Notes: generated from the letters alone by a model not told the origin. Shown: positions 24,020 through 34,197, counted from the first letter of the stretch. The stretch: DNA of 64,000 nucleotides from Stutzerimonas nitrititolerans (GCF_003696285.1 NZ_RFFL01000004.1:1-64000); one strand, 5' to 3'. A program made the numbers and translations.

Positions 24020-24315
24020 TGGGCGCCGCTATCGATTTCCTCCGCGAGCGTGGCTTGACGGCCCAGGCCAAGGGGAAACGTATCGTCGTTTCCCCTGCAT
24101 CGAAGCTGACCCCTGATGTTCGCCTGTACGTGAAAGCCCACCGCCTGGAACTGCTCGCAGAACTAGCGGCGAATGACGGTCTGGAGCGCCGCAGCCATTG
24201 GCAGATAACCCTCGGAGGCAAAACCATCTGCACCATGGTTGGCGAGCCAGTGACTCATGCAGAAGCCTTGGAGGCCGCACATTGGCGCTGGCCAAATTCC
24301 GGCATCTTGGAGTAA
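24019..24315 (+). CDS. Small TubC-N-like protein
   Basis: A 98-residue protein whose first half (AIDFLRERGLTAQAKGKRIVVSPASKLTPDVRLYVKAHRLELLAELA) resembles the TubC N-terminal docking fold often found as a small gene in mobile elements. Its start overlaps the preceding stop (TAATG), so it ends the replication-like operon. Its function is unknown. Confidence 0.7.
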   Translation: MGAAIDFLRERGLTAQAKGKRIVVSPASKLTPDVRLYVKAHRLELLAELAANDGLERRSHWQITLGGKTICTMVGEPVTHAEALEAAHWRWPNSGILE

Positions 24316-24429
24316 TCCTGACTAAGCAAGACTTGCAAGTTGAACAGCGCTCTAAGGAAATTCTGAAGAAGACTTCCCGTTTCTGGTGAAATACTCCCAT
24401 CCCGTTACCCGAGCTTTTCGATGAGGTAG

Positions 24430-24625
24430 ATGGCCTTCGCCGATGCTGAGTACGTCGGCAAACGCAAGTAGATCCGCAAGAAATTGCTCCTGATTGAGAT
24501 GGGCCAGGTGTTGCCGTGGCAAGCTTGATAGCCTGACCGAGCCGCATCCGAAGGGCGAAGGGGGCCGTCCAGCCTATCCGCTATTGGCCATGCTGTAGGT
24601 GCATCCGCTGCAGAACTGGTTCGGC
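24430..24625 (+). pseudogene. IS5-family transposase N-terminal remnant
   Basis: Reading from ATG at 24430 gives MAFADAEYVGKRK-stop-IRKKLLLIEMGQVLPWQA-stop. After a frameshift it continues EPHPKGEGGRPAYPLLAML-stop-VHPLQNWFG. These pieces follow the IS5-type transposase N-terminus (KRKQTRKE, LIEMDQVVPW, PKGEGGRPAYPLMAMLRVH, MQNWFG). Several stops and at least one frameshift show it is dead. It fills most of the 392-bp gap between the replication-like module and hsdM, which suggests an old insertion at the cargo boundary. Confidence 0.8.
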
Positions 24626-24707
24626 GAATCAAATCCACCGTCTCACTCAAGTCACTTCATCACGCGATGGAGAGACCAAGTAACCGAGTTGAATTAGGAA
24701 AATCAGA

Positions 24708-26267
24708 ATGACCAGTATCCAACAACGTGCCGAATTACAACGCCGAATCTGGCAAATCGCCAACGATGTACGTGGTGCAGTCGATGGCTGGGACTTCAAG
24801 CAGTACGTGCTCGGCGCACTGTTCTACCGCTTCATAAGCGAGAACTTCGCCAGCTACATCGAGGGCGGTGACGAGAGCGTCAACTACGCCGAGTTGCCCG
24901 ACAGCGTGATCACCGCAGACATCAAAGACGACGCGGTCAAGACCAAGGGCTACTTCATCTACCCTAGCCAACTGTTTGCCAAGGTGGCCGCCAGCGCCAG
25001 TACCAACGAGAGCCTGAATACTGATCTCGCCGCTATCTTTGCCGCCATCGAAGCCTCCGCCAACGGCTACCCCTCCGAGCACGACATCAAAGGCCTGTTT
25101 GCCGACTTCGACACCACCAGCAACCGCCTCGGCAACACTGTTAAAGACAAAAACACCCGCCTGGCCGCCGTACTCAAAGGCGTGGCCGAGCTGGAATTCG
25201 GCCATTTCGACGCGGCCCATATTGATCTTTTTGGTGATGCCTACGAATTCCTCATCTCCAATTACGCCGCCAACGCAGGCAAATCCGGTGGCGAGTTCTT
25301 CACCCCGCAGCATGTGTCCAAGCTGATTGCCCAGCTCGCCATGCACAAGCAGACCAGCGTCAACAAGATTTACGACCCGGCCTGTGGCTCCGGCTCACTG
25401 TTGCTGCAAGCCAAAAAGCACTTCGACGCCCACATCATCGAAGACGGCTTCTTCGGGCAGGAAATCAACCACACCACGTACAACCTGGCGCGGATGAACA
25501 TGTTCTTGCACAACGTGAACTACGACAAATTCAACATCCAGCTGGGCAACACACTAATTGACCCGCACTTTGGCGATGACAAACCGTTCGATGCCATCGT
25601 CTCCAACCCGCCGTATTCGGTGAAGTGGATCGGCAGCGATGACCCCACGCTGATCAACGATGAGCGCTTTGCCCCGGCTGGCGTGCTCGCACCAAAATCC
25701 AAGGCCGACTTCGCTTTCGTACTGCACGCGCTCAGCTACCTCTCCAGCAAAGGCCGCGCCGCCATCGTCTGCTTCCCCGGCATTTTTTATCGTGGCGGAG
25801 CTGAGCAGAAAATTCGCAAGTATCTGGTGGATAACAACTATGTCGAAACGGTGATTTCGCTGGCGCCCAACCTGTTTTACGGCACTACCATCGCCGTGAA
25901 CATTCTGGTGCTTTCGAAACACAAAACCGACACTACCACCCAGTTCATTGACGCTAGCGGATTGTTCGAGAAAAAAACGAACAACAACGAGCTATCAGAC
26001 GCACACATCGCGCAAATCATGCAGGCGTTCGACAGCAAGGCTAATGTCGATCACTTCGCGAAGTCGGTGCCGTTTGAGCAGGTGGCCGCTGCCAACGATT
26101 ACAACCTGTCGGTCAGCAGCTATGTAGAAGCACGCGACAACCGCGAAGTGGTGGATATTGCCCAGCTCAATGCCGAGCTGAAAACCACTGTTGCCAGAAT
26201 CGACCAGTTGCGCAAAGACATTGACACCATCGTCGCGGAGATTGAAGGCGAGGAGTTGCAGGCATGA
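24708..26267 (+). CDS. hsdM: Type I restriction-modification M subunit (system 1)
   Basis: The adenine-N6 methyltransferase subunit of a type I system. The 519 residues match the EcoR124I-like (type IC) size. An N-terminal helical domain carries [31 protein letters not shown]. The SAM-binding motif DPACGSGS is at 223-230 after [11 protein letters not shown], and the catalytic NPPY at 300-303. It opens a four-gene operon, hsdM-hsdS-prrC-hsdR, whose members touch or overlap. The gene begins about 80 bp after an IS5 remnant. Confidence 0.96.
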   Translation: MTSIQQRAELQRRIWQIANDVRGAVDGWDFKQYVLGALFYRFISENFASYIEGGDESVNYAELPDSVITADIKDDAVKTKGYFIYPSQLFAKVAASASTNESLNTDLAAIFAAIEASANGYPSEHDIKGLFADFDTTSNRLGNTVKDKNTRLAAVLKGVAELEFGHFDAAHIDLFGDAYEFLISNYAANAGKSGGEFFTPQHVSKLIAQLAMHKQTSVNKIYDPACGSGSLLLQAKKHFDAHIIEDGFFGQEINHTTYNLARMNMFLHNVNYDKFNIQLGNTLIDPHFGDDKPFDAIVSNPPYSVKWIGSDDPTLINDERFAPAGVLAPKSKADFAFVLHALSYLSSKGRAAIVCFPGIFYRGGAEQKIRKYLVDNNYVETVISLAPNLFYGTTIAVNILVLSKHKTDTTTQFIDASGLFEKKTNNNELSDAHIAQIMQAFDSKANVDHFAKSVPFEQVAAANDYNLSVSSYVEARDNREVVDIAQLNAELKTTVARIDQLRKDIDTIVAEIEGEELQA

Positions 26268-27394
26268 GCAGCGTGAGCTTTTTAGAAAAGCTGCTGGATG
26301 GGGTTGCAGTGAAGTGGATCGAGGTTGGCGAGTTAGTTGCACCTCAGCGCGGGAGAAGGCTCGTCAAAAGCCAATTGGAAGAAGTCGGCAGTTATGCCGT
26401 CTATCAGAACAGCATGAAGCCGCTCGGCTATTACCATGAAAGCAATGCTCAAGCTGGGGCAACTTTTGTGATTGTTGCCGGCGCAGCGGGTGAGATTGGT
26501 TTTAGCGATGTTGCTTTCTGGGCCGCAGATGATGTCTATTTTTTCCCAGAAGAAAATACTGTTAACAACAAATACCTTTATCACTTTCTTTTGATGAAAC
26601 AGCATGAGATTTCATCTCAGGTTCGGAGGGCAAGCATTCCGCGCTTATCAATAGCCGCTGTTGAGAAGCTAGAAATCCCCATCCCCTCTCCAGATAATCC
26701 CAAAAAATCGCTGGAAATTCAGACCGAAATCGCCCGCATACTGGACGCCTTCACTGAGCTGAACGCCAAGCTGACCACCGAACTGACCGCCGAGCTGAGC
26801 GCCCGCAAAAAGCAATACAACTACTATCGTGACCAGTTGTTGAGTTTTGAAGACGAGGAAGTGGAGTGGAAGACGCTGGGGTCGATTACAACAAGTATTG
26901 CGTCAGGGCGAAATAAGGCTCGAACTGCCGAGGGCACCGTTCCAGTCTATGGATCGACAGGCCTGATCGGCTTTACTAGCGACGCAGCCTACTCGGGCGA
27001 CGTAGTTCTTGTTGCTCGCGTCGGCGCGAATGCCGGGCGAGTTAATGCGGTATCCGGAGATTTTGACGTATCCGATAACACGCTCATAATTCGCCCCATA
27101 GATGCGTGGAATCTTCGATTCGCTTTTCACCAGCTTACGCACATGAATTTGAATCAGTACGCGGTAGGTGGTGGTCAGCCACTGGTTACGGGCAGTCTTT
27201 TAAAGAGCTTGCAAGTCCCGCTTCCTTCATTGAAAGAGCAAGAGCGCATTGCGGGCATTCTTGATAAATTCGACGCCCTAATAAACTCCATCAGCGAAAG
27301 TCTTCCCCGCGAAATCGAGTTACGCCAGAAACAGTACGAGCATTACCGCGACCTGCTGCTGAGCTTCTCCCAGCCGGAAACTGCAGAGGCATAA
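26264..27394 (+). CDS. hsdS: Type I restriction-modification S subunit (system 1)
   Basis: The DNA-specificity subunit, 376 residues, starting in the ATGA overlap with hsdM. Two target-recognition domains (about 10-150 and 200-325) are each followed by a similar helical spacer: [12 protein letters not shown]...[15 protein letters not shown] and [12 protein letters not shown]...[15 protein letters not shown]. The paired spacers set the gap of the bipartite target. The first recognition domain is visibly more AT-rich than the rest of the operon, consistent with domain exchange. The target sequence cannot be predicted here. Confidence 0.94.
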   Translation: MSSVSFLEKLLDGVAVKWIEVGELVAPQRGRRLVKSQLEEVGSYAVYQNSMKPLGYYHESNAQAGATFVIVAGAAGEIGFSDVAFWAADDVYFFPEENTVNNKYLYHFLLMKQHEISSQVRRASIPRLSIAAVEKLEIPIPSPDNPKKSLEIQTEIARILDAFTELNAKLTTELTAELSARKKQYNYYRDQLLSFEDEEVEWKTLGSITTSIASGRNKARTAEGTVPVYGSTGLIGFTSDAAYSGDVVLVARVGANAGRVNAVSGDFDVSDNTLIIRPIDAWNLRFAFHQLTHMNLNQYAVGGGQPLVTGSLLKSLQVPLPSLKEQERIAGILDKFDALINSISESLPREIELRQKQYEHYRDLLLSFSQPETAEA

Positions 27395-27395
27395 C

Positions 27396-28601
27396 ATGGG
27401 CAAGACGCTGAACGAAATCGCCAAGCAGCTGAAAGACGCCGACAAGAAGGTGCAGCTCATCTACGCCTTCAACGGCACAGGCAAGACACGTCTATCGCGG
27501 GCATTCAAGCAGGAGATTGATCCCAAGGTGGAGGGGGATGATGCGCCATTATCGGACTTGGCAGACAAGAGGATTCTCTATTACAGCGCCTTCACCGAAG
27601 ACCTGTTTTACTGGGACAACGACCTGGCGCTCGACGCCGAGTACAAGCTGAAAATCCAGCCGAATTCGTTTACCGACTGGGTACTGAAAGACCAGGGGCA
27701 AGACCAAAGCATCATCAGTACGTTTCAGCGCTACACCAGCGACAAGCTCACGCCGCGATTCAATGAAGAGTACAAAACCAAAGGCGAGGGCGACAAAGAG
27801 ATCACGGTCAAAGCTTTCTCTGAGGTGACGTTCTCACTGGAGCGCGGCGATGACGAGAATTCAGGAAATCTAAAAATCTCTAAGGGCGAAGAAAGCAACT
27901 TCATCTGGAGTATTTTCTACACACTGCTCGAACAGGCGATTTTCACGCTAAACGATGTTCAACCTGACTACCCTGAACCGACACCATTTGACAACCTGCA
28001 GCATGTGTTCGTCGACGATCCTGTCAGCTCTTTGGATGACAACCACCTGATCCAATTGGCCGTAGACCTTGCACAGATTATTAAATCCAACAAATCCAGC
28101 ATCAGGTTCATCATTACGACTCATAACCCAGTTTTCTTCAACGTGCTTTGCAACGAGTTCGGCAGTGATGAAAAAACCGAGCACTACAGCTGGAAATCAA
28201 AATGGCTCAGCAAGTGGCGACTGGAGAAAAATGAGGACGGCACTCTTAACTTAGTAGCGCAGCCCAATGACTCCCCTTTTGCATATCACTTACATCTAAT
28301 ATCGCTGCTTGAGGAGGCCATTAAAAGCGGGCAGATCGAAAAATATCACTTCAATCTACTGCGGAATATTCTTGAAAAAACGGCGACATTTCTCGGACAC
28401 AAACGGTGGGAACATCTCCTGCCGGAAACAGCCGATGGTTTGCCCAACCCTTCTGCAAAGCGGATTGTTAACTTCTCGAGTCATTCGAAGCATGCTGCCG
28501 AAGAAGTGCAGCCACTGAAGCCAGAAGAAAAGAAGATCCTTGAAAACTTGCTGAAACACATAGTCGAGCGCCATGGATTTTGGCGGGAAGAAAACACATG
28601 A
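27396..28601 (+). CDS. prrC: PrrC-type anticodon nuclease
   Basis: A 401-residue homologue of PrrC, the latent tRNA anticodon nuclease kept inactive by a type IC restriction enzyme. The N-terminal NTPase domain has [14 protein letters not shown] (Walker A GTGKT at 27-31), [12 protein letters not shown], the ABC-like [12 protein letters not shown], Walker [13 protein letters not shown] (204-215) and TTHN (241-244). The C-terminal nuclease residues Arg323, Glu327 and His363 correspond to the Arg320-Glu324-His356 triad of E. coli PrrC. The stretch aligned to the PrrC anticodon-recognition peptide is diverged. It starts 1 bp after hsdS and overlaps hsdR (ATGA), the classic prr order. Confidence 0.92.
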   Translation: MGKTLNEIAKQLKDADKKVQLIYAFNGTGKTRLSRAFKQEIDPKVEGDDAPLSDLADKRILYYSAFTEDLFYWDNDLALDAEYKLKIQPNSFTDWVLKDQGQDQSIISTFQRYTSDKLTPRFNEEYKTKGEGDKEITVKAFSEVTFSLERGDDENSGNLKISKGEESNFIWSIFYTLLEQAIFTLNDVQPDYPEPTPFDNLQHVFVDDPVSSLDDNHLIQLAVDLAQIIKSNKSSIRFIITTHNPVFFNVLCNEFGSDEKTEHYSWKSKWLSKWRLEKNEDGTLNLVAQPNDSPFAYHLHLISLLEEAIKSGQIEKYHFNLLRNILEKTATFLGHKRWEHLLPETADGLPNPSAKRIVNFSSHSKHAAEEVQPLKPEEKKILENLLKHIVERHGFWREENT

Positions 28602-31600
28602 TCGAATACAGCCCCATCGCAGAATCGAAGAATTTCATCGTTCTGGATAAATACACCCAAGAGTGGAAGATCGCCGAGAGCTACCAGAGCGAAAGTGATC
28701 TGGAGCGAGAGTTCATTCAGGACTTGGTAAATCAGGGCTACGAATACCTGCCCGCCCTGAACACAACGCAGGCATTACTGGCGAATGTGCGTTTGCAGCT
28801 GCAGACGCTGAATAATGTGCAGTTTGCCGAAGGGGAATGGCAGCGCTTTATCGAGACCTTTCTCGACAAGCCCAGCGAAGGCATCGTTGGGAAAACCCGC
28901 AAGATTCACGACGACTATATTCACGACTTCGTCTTTGACGACGGGCGCATCCAGAACATCTACCTGCTGGACAAGAAGAACATCGCCCGCAACAAGCTGC
29001 AGGTGATCAAGCAATTCGAGCAGACTGGCAGCCACGCCAACCGCTACGACGTGACGATTCTGGTCAATGGCCTGCCGCTGGTGCAGGTAGAGCTGAAGAA
29101 GCGCGGCGTGGCAATTCGCGAAGCCTTCAACCAGGTGCACCGCTACAGCAAGGAGAGCTTCAACAGCGAGCAATCCCTGTTCAAGTATCTGCAGCTGTTC
29201 GTGATCTCCAACGGCACCGACAGCCGTTACTTCGCCAACACCACGCAGCGCAACAAGAACAGCTTCGACTTCACCATGAACTGGGCGAAGGCGGACAACA
29301 CGCTGATCAAGGATCTGAAGGACTTCACGGCCACCTTCTTCCAAAAGCACACGCTGCTCAATGTGCTGCTGCACTACTCGGTGTTCGATGTCAGCAACAC
29401 CCTACTGGTGATGCGCCCGTACCAAATTGCAGCCACCGAGCGCATTCTGTGGAAGGTCAACAGCGCGTATCAGGCGAAGAACTGGAGCAACACGGAAAGC
29501 GGTGGATTCATCTGGCATACCACCGGCTCGGGCAAAACGCTGACCAGCTTCAAGGCCGCGCGCCTGGCCACCGAGCTAGAGTTCATCGATAAGGTCTTCT
29601 TCGTAGTGGACCGCAAGGATCTGGACTACCAGACCATGAAGGAATACCAGCGGTTTTCACCGGACAGCGTGAATGGCTCTGACAGCACGGCGGGCCTCAA
29701 GCGCAACCTGGAGAAGGACGACAACAAGATCGTCGTCACCACCATCCAGAAGCTCAACAACCTGATGAAGAGCGAGGGCGACCTGCCTATCTACGGCAAG
29801 CAGGTGGTGTTCATCTTTGACGAGTGCCATCGCAGCCAATTCGGTGAAGCACAGAAAAACCTGAAGAAGAAGTTCAAGCGCTTCTATCAATTTGGCTTTA
29901 CCGGCACGCCGATCTTCCCCGAGAACGCCCTGGGCGCGGAAACCACCGCCAGCGTGTTTGGCCGTGAACTGCATTCGTACGTGATCACCGATGCGATTCG
30001 CGATGAAAAGGTGCTCAAGTTCAAGGTGGATTACAACGATGTGCGCCCGCAGTTCAAAGCCATCGAAACCGAGAAGGACGAGAAAAAACTGAGCGCGGCG
30101 GAGAACAAGCATGCCTTGCTGCACCCAGACCGCATCCGCGAGATCACCCAGTACATCCTGAACAGCTTCCGGCAGAAGACCCACCGCCTGCAGGCGGGCA
30201 ACAACGGTTTTAACGCTATGTTTGCGGTCAGCAGTGTGGACGCTGCCAAGCTGTACTACGAGAGCTTCAAGGAGCTACAGAAAGGCAGCGACAAGCCATT
30301 GAAGGTGGCCACCATCTTCTCATTCGCGGCCAATGAGGAGCAGGACGCCATTGGCGACATCCAGGATGAGACCTTTGATGTATCGGCAATGCACCTCAGC
30401 GCCAAGGAGGCTTTGAGCACAGCCATCGCCGACTACAACGCGCTGTTCAAGACCAACTTCAGCGTGGACAGCAACGGTTTCCAGAACTATTACCGCGATC
30501 TGGCCAAACAGGTCAAAGCCAAGGAAATCGACCTGCTGATCGTGGTGGGCATGTTCCTGACTGGCTTTGATGCGCCCACGCTGAACACTCTGTTTGTGGA
30601 TAAGAACCTGCGCTACCACGGGCTAATGCAGGCCTACTCGCGCACCAACCGCATTTTTGACGCCACCAAGACCTTCGGCAACATCGTCACCTTCCGCGAC
30701 CTGGAGCAAGCGACCATCGACGCCATCACCCTGTTCGGTGACAAGAACACCAAGAACGTGGTGCTGGAGAAGAGCTACAAGGAGTACATGGAAGGCTTCA
30801 CCGATGCGACCACCGGAGAAGCGCGACGTGGCTTTGTGGACGTGGTGAAGGAGCTGGAAACACGCTTCCCCGACCCCGCTGCCATTGAAAAGGAAGCCGA
30901 CAAAAAGGCGTTCGCCAAACTGTTTGGTGAGTATCTGCGCGTGGAAAACGTGCTGCAGAACTATGACGAGTTCGCCAGTCTGAAGGAATTGCAAAGCGTC
31001 GATATGACCGACCCAGCAGCGGTGGAAGCGTTCAAAGCCAAACACTATTTGAGCGATGACGACCTGACCGCGCTGCAAGCCATCACGCTCCCGCCCGAGC
31101 GGAAGGTTCAGGACTATCGCTCGACCTACAACGACGTGCGCGACTGGCTACGCCGAGAGAAGGCGGGGGCTGAGAAAGAGAAGTCCACCATCGACTGGGA
31201 TGATGTGGTCTTTGAGGTGGACCTGCTGAAGTCGCAAGAGATCAATCTGGACTACATCCTGGAGCTGATCTTCGAGCACAACAAGAAGATCAAGAGCAAG
31301 TCGGAACTGGTGGATGAGGTGCGTCGGGTGATCCGGGCCAGTCTTGGCAACCGTGCCAAAGAGAGCTTGCTGGTGGACTTCATCAATCAGACCGATCTGG
31401 ACCAGATTGGCGACAAGGCCAGCGTAATTGAGGCCTTCTTCACTTTCGCTCAAGCGGAACAGCATCGCGAGGCGCAAGAGTTGATCAGCGCTGAAAACCT
31501 GAATGCCGAGGCGGCAAGGCGCTATATCGCTACTTCACTCAAGCGGGAGTTCGCCAGCGACAGCGGCACGGAACTGAACGCAGTGCTGCCCAAGATGAGC

Positions 31601-31696
31601 CCGCTGAACCCGCAATACCTAGCCAAGAAGCAGAGCGTGTTCCAAAAGATCGCCGCTTTTGTTGAGAAATTCAAAGGCGTGGGTGGGGCGATCTAG
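28598..31696 (+). CDS. hsdR: Type I restriction-modification R subunit (system 1)
   Basis: The motor and nuclease subunit, 1032 residues. The PD-(D/E)XK residues Asp151, Glu165 and Lys167 (in VQVELKK), the Walker A Lys313 (TGSGKT) and the DECH box at 408-411 fall at the same residue numbers as I recall for EcoR124I HsdR. This strongly indicates a type IC enzyme. Superfamily 2 helicase motifs follow ([34 protein letters not shown]). The start is the ATG overlapping the prrC stop, so nuclease and restriction subunit are made together. Confidence 0.96.
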   Translation: MIEYSPIAESKNFIVLDKYTQEWKIAESYQSESDLEREFIQDLVNQGYEYLPALNTTQALLANVRLQLQTLNNVQFAEGEWQRFIETFLDKPSEGIVGKTRKIHDDYIHDFVFDDGRIQNIYLLDKKNIARNKLQVIKQFEQTGSHANRYDVTILVNGLPLVQVELKKRGVAIREAFNQVHRYSKESFNSEQSLFKYLQLFVISNGTDSRYFANTTQRNKNSFDFTMNWAKADNTLIKDLKDFTATFFQKHTLLNVLLHYSVFDVSNTLLVMRPYQIAATERILWKVNSAYQAKNWSNTESGGFIWHTTGSGKTLTSFKAARLATELEFIDKVFFVVDRKDLDYQTMKEYQRFSPDSVNGSDSTAGLKRNLEKDDNKIVVTTIQKLNNLMKSEGDLPIYGKQVVFIFDECHRSQFGEAQKNLKKKFKRFYQFGFTGTPIFPENALGAETTASVFGRELHSYVITDAIRDEKVLKFKVDYNDVRPQFKAIETEKDEKKLSAAENKHALLHPDRIREITQYILNSFRQKTHRLQAGNNGFNAMFAVSSVDAAKLYYESFKELQKGSDKPLKVATIFSFAANEEQDAIGDIQDETFDVSAMHLSAKEALSTAIADYNALFKTNFSVDSNGFQNYYRDLAKQVKAKEIDLLIVVGMFLTGFDAPTLNTLFVDKNLRYHGLMQAYSRTNRIFDATKTFGNIVTFRDLEQATIDAITLFGDKNTKNVVLEKSYKEYMEGFTDATTGEARRGFVDVVKELETRFPDPAAIEKEADKKAFAKLFGEYLRVENVLQNYDEFASLKELQSVDMTDPAAVEAFKAKHYLSDDDLTALQAITLPPERKVQDYRSTYNDVRDWLRREKAGAEKEKSTIDWDDVVFEVDLLKSQEINLDYILELIFEHNKKIKSKSELVDEVRRVIRASLGNRAKESLLVDFINQTDLDQIGDKASVIEAFFTFAQAEQHREAQELISAENLNAEAARRYIATSLKREFASDSGTELNAVLPKMSPLNPQYLAKKQSVFQKIAAFVEKFKGVGGAI

Positions 31697-31722
31697 TTAG
31701 GTCCTCCATCCGCCCTGAAGTC

Positions 31723-32635
31723 GGTACGCAGGAAATCAGTCGGTTAACGAGCCATGCTAGTAAGCAGGTTAGCGTGGGTGTAGTTAACGCATGGTGGTTA
31801 ACAAGCCGGTTAACAGGGTATTGGCCTGTTTGAGGGGTGCAGAGCAATCCCATGTGGGCTGGCCCGCCGCCAAGCCGAGTGCGAGGATGGTTCAGGTGCT
31901 GTCTATCGGGACGGTTTGGTCTGGGCTGGTATCCAGGGCATTGGTATCCAGGCTGGTATCCACAGAAATGCGTGTTTTTAGGGCTAGAGCCGAGGGCCGA
32001 AAAGTCCCAGAGAAAGTGGGTTTGCGCACAGTCCGCGCGATGCCGACGGCAGACGTCAGCCCTTGATCTCCGCGCCTGAAGCGATAACGGATAGCCGGGC
32101 CAGCCAAGACAATGGTTGGCAGGACGGGATTAGTGGTTTGCTTAGTGTGGGAGCGGACCTGAGAAAACCTCAGATCGTCAACGCCGTCGCCGAAACGCGA
32201 AAACGCCAGGGGGTGGGGTAACACGGTAAACGCAGCATACGCTGCGGGTTATCTGCCTGAATGACAGGTTTTGACAGGTTCTCTGTGCGGTAAACGCAAG
32301 TACGCAAGCAGGTGGTACGCAGCCAGGTACGCACGGAAACCTGTCATTTGGGTTGCCTTCCCAAGTGGCTTCGCAGCCAGACCGTTATCCCCGTAGGTTG
32401 CTTTAGATATCGTGTGCTGCGAGTAGGTAACCATTGGCCTGTCGAGGTGCGACAGATCATCCTCTTCGCCCTCCCCTTTGCCTTGGTTGTCTTCCTTGTC
32501 GTGGTTGTCCGTCTTGTACATTTCTGCCTCCGACTTGGTGAGCCGCTGACATTAGCTCCAGCGGTGGCTGCTGAATGATTTCCGCCACTTTGATTAGCGC
32601 TTGGCTGTTTGGCAGTGCAGCCAGCTAGGTTTCCA
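31723..32635 (+). repeat. Array of degenerate GGTWNNCR units, cluster A
   Basis: The 1.6-kb stretch without genes after hsdR contains at least 14 same-strand copies of GGTWNNCR. Examples are GGTACGCA (31723, 32314, 32326), GGTTAACA (31796, 31808), GGTTAACG (31742), GGTTAGCG (31767), GGTATCCA (31928, 31943, 31955), GGTAAACG (32225, 32289), GGTAACCA (32426) and GGTTTCCA (32628). About one copy would be expected by chance. There is no regular spacing, so this is neither a CRISPR nor a simple tandem repeat. Two imperfect 30-bp copies around TTCCACAGAAA or ATCCACAGAAA also occur (31955 and 32653 onward). No convincing gene lies here. Confidence 0.65.
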
Positions 32636-32924
32636 TAGTTGGTTACTAAGCTAGTTTCCACAGAAAAGCATTTTTCAGGGCTCGCCTCACCGGTCCGGAC
32701 TTGCCTAGAAAAGTTCGACGCCGGTTCAGATGCCTCAGTCCGCAGAAGTATCCGCCCTGGAACCCAAAGACACGTCATTGGGGCGGAACATCAAGATGTG
32801 TAGGCAGGGTGGTCGACCTGGGAGCAGGCGGCTTGAGGGCGCGGGCTCAATCAATCAGTTAGGCCGGGAAGTGACTGATCAAGAAGCGAGAAAGCGGAGC
32901 TCAACGTTGGCCAGCAACAGGCCA

Positions 32925-32945
32925 CGTGTATGCCTGTATGTATGC
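32925..32945 (+). repeat. Integrase arm-type repeat, right copy
   Basis: This 21-bp stretch differs from 19462-19482 by one base and again holds two GTATGC units. It lies 64 bp before the putative attR, in the same orientation as the left copy, as expected for the right arm of the element. Confidence 0.65.
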
Positions 32946-33008
32946 CTGATAATTTTCGACATGGATAACTCATTAAAAATCAATCTGTTATCTATCCAGT
33001 TCAGGTGA

Positions 33009-33022
33009 CCCCGGCCCACCAA
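33009..33022 (+). other. Putative attR of the ssrA island
   Basis: CCCCGGCCCACCAA repeats the ssrA 3' end (CCCCGGCTCCACCAA) with a single missing base. Together with the arm-type repeats it defines an element of about 13.7 kb from 19335 to 33022. Confidence 0.6.
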
Positions 33023-33037
33023 TTTTGAAGACTCGAA

Positions 33038-33070
33038 CCCCTGATTTTCCTAGAGAAGATCAGGGGTTTT
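33038..33070 (+). terminator. Rho-independent terminator right of attR
   Basis: CCCCTGAT (33038-33045) and ATCAGGGG (33059-33066) form a hairpin followed by TTTT. Its place just after the duplicated tmRNA end suggests the former ssrA terminator pushed away by insertion. The next 215 bp up to mrr contain nothing I can name. Confidence 0.75.
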
Positions 33071-33285
33071 GCTTTCTGGGGTAGCGGGTGTCGAAAGAGG
33101 TCGAAGGTTTGCGGCTGCTGATCGGCAGCGGCGATCTCGGCAAAATTGCTGATTGTCATCGAGCCATCCGGATACAGCCTCCATGAAATATTCCTTCAGC
33201 GGAATAGTGGCGTTTAGGAAGCGCTGGCAGCGGGTATTGCTGTAGGGCTGACTGCTACCGAAGGGTGGACTCGACGCCGAAAAGG

Positions 33286-34197
33286 CTATTCCTCCGCAAA
33301 GTAGTCACTGTCCAACTGCTTCACCTCGTACACCTGCTTAACGCTCACGCCCAGGTTGTTCTCCACCATCAACCGCGCCAGCTCCACGCCGTCGATGAGC
33401 ACCACCTTGATGTCCAATCCAAGCGCCGCCTCTCGAGCACCAGCGGAGAAGTCCGAGGTAGTGATAAACACGCCCTTGCGCGCCCGCTGCCGGGTCAATG
33501 CGCCGATGAATTTGTCGATTTCGGGCCGATGTACCGTATTGCTCCAGCGCTTGGCCTGCAGGTAGATCACGTCCAGGCCGAGCTTGTCTTCCTTGATGAT
33601 GCCGTCGATACCATCGTCGTTGGTGGCCTGGGTCGCCTTACCAGCCTCCTTACGCGAACCGCCGTAGCCCATGGCGAGCATCAGATCGACCACCAGTTGT
33701 TCGAAGAAGCTTGGCGTTGCCGCCCGTACCTGTGCCAGCAGCTCATCGGCGAGTGACTGCAGCAGCGCCTGGTGCGCCTCTGCCAGTTGTTCATCTGGCG
33801 TCGTTTCGGCGGCATCGAGCGCTACCACGGCCGGCGCATCTGCCGCCTGGGGCTTGGCGGTATGAAAGTCGGCAAACTCGGGAAACTGCTTCAACCAGCT
33901 CACGGTGATGCGTTGCGGGCCGCTGATCAGCGCGTCCCGGCCGCGTGCGGTGATCTGCACCATGCCTTTGGCTGGAATGCACAGCAGGCCGGCCTTGTTC
34001 AGGTAGGTGCGCGCCCAGCCCACACGGTTGTTGATCACCGTTTGATTACCTGAAGGCAATCGCTCTTTGCGCTCGTCCTCCGTCAGTTGGAACTGATCGG
34101 CAACGCGCTCGCGTAGCTCATTGAGTGCCAGCGGCACACCATCCTGCACGGTTGCCAGCACCGGGCGCATCACGCTTTGAAAATCCGGAATTGCCAT
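33286..34197 (-). CDS. mrr: Mrr-family restriction endonuclease
   Basis: A 303-residue protein starting MAIPDFQSVMRPVL, with an N-terminal winged-helix Mrr_N domain (about 5-90) and a C-terminal Mrr catalytic domain of the PD-(D/E)XK fold. The acidic and Gln/Lys residues appear in NDDGIDGIIKEDKLGLDVIYLQAKRW. Mrr enzymes cut DNA carrying foreign methylation. It lies 28 bp downstream of hsdR2 on the same strand, as the last gene of a second restriction operon. The upstream reading to 34251 overlaps hsdR2 and was not used. Confidence 0.93.
   Translation of the reverse strand: MAIPDFQSVMRPVLATVQDGVPLALNELRERVADQFQLTEDERKERLPSGNQTVINNRVGWARTYLNKAGLLCIPAKGMVQITARGRDALISGPQRITVSWLKQFPEFADFHTAKPQAADAPAVVALDAAETTPDEQLAEAHQALLQSLADELLAQVRAATPSFFEQLVVDLMLAMGYGGSRKEAGKATQATNDDGIDGIIKEDKLGLDVIYLQAKRWSNTVHRPEIDKFIGALTRQRARKGVFITTSDFSAGAREAALGLDIKVVLIDGVELARLMVENNLGVSVKQVYEVKQLDSDYFAEE

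Noticed and set aside
32249-32521. Minus-strand 90-codon reading frame with a good GGAGG site
   Set aside because: Its second half reads through the GGTWNNCR units, giving repeated Ala-Tyr text, and no family is recognisable. It is more likely a chance frame in non-coding DNA, though expression data could change that.
31723-32635. CRISPR array
   Set aside because: The units are only 8 bp, degenerate and irregularly spaced, and no cas gene is present in the window.
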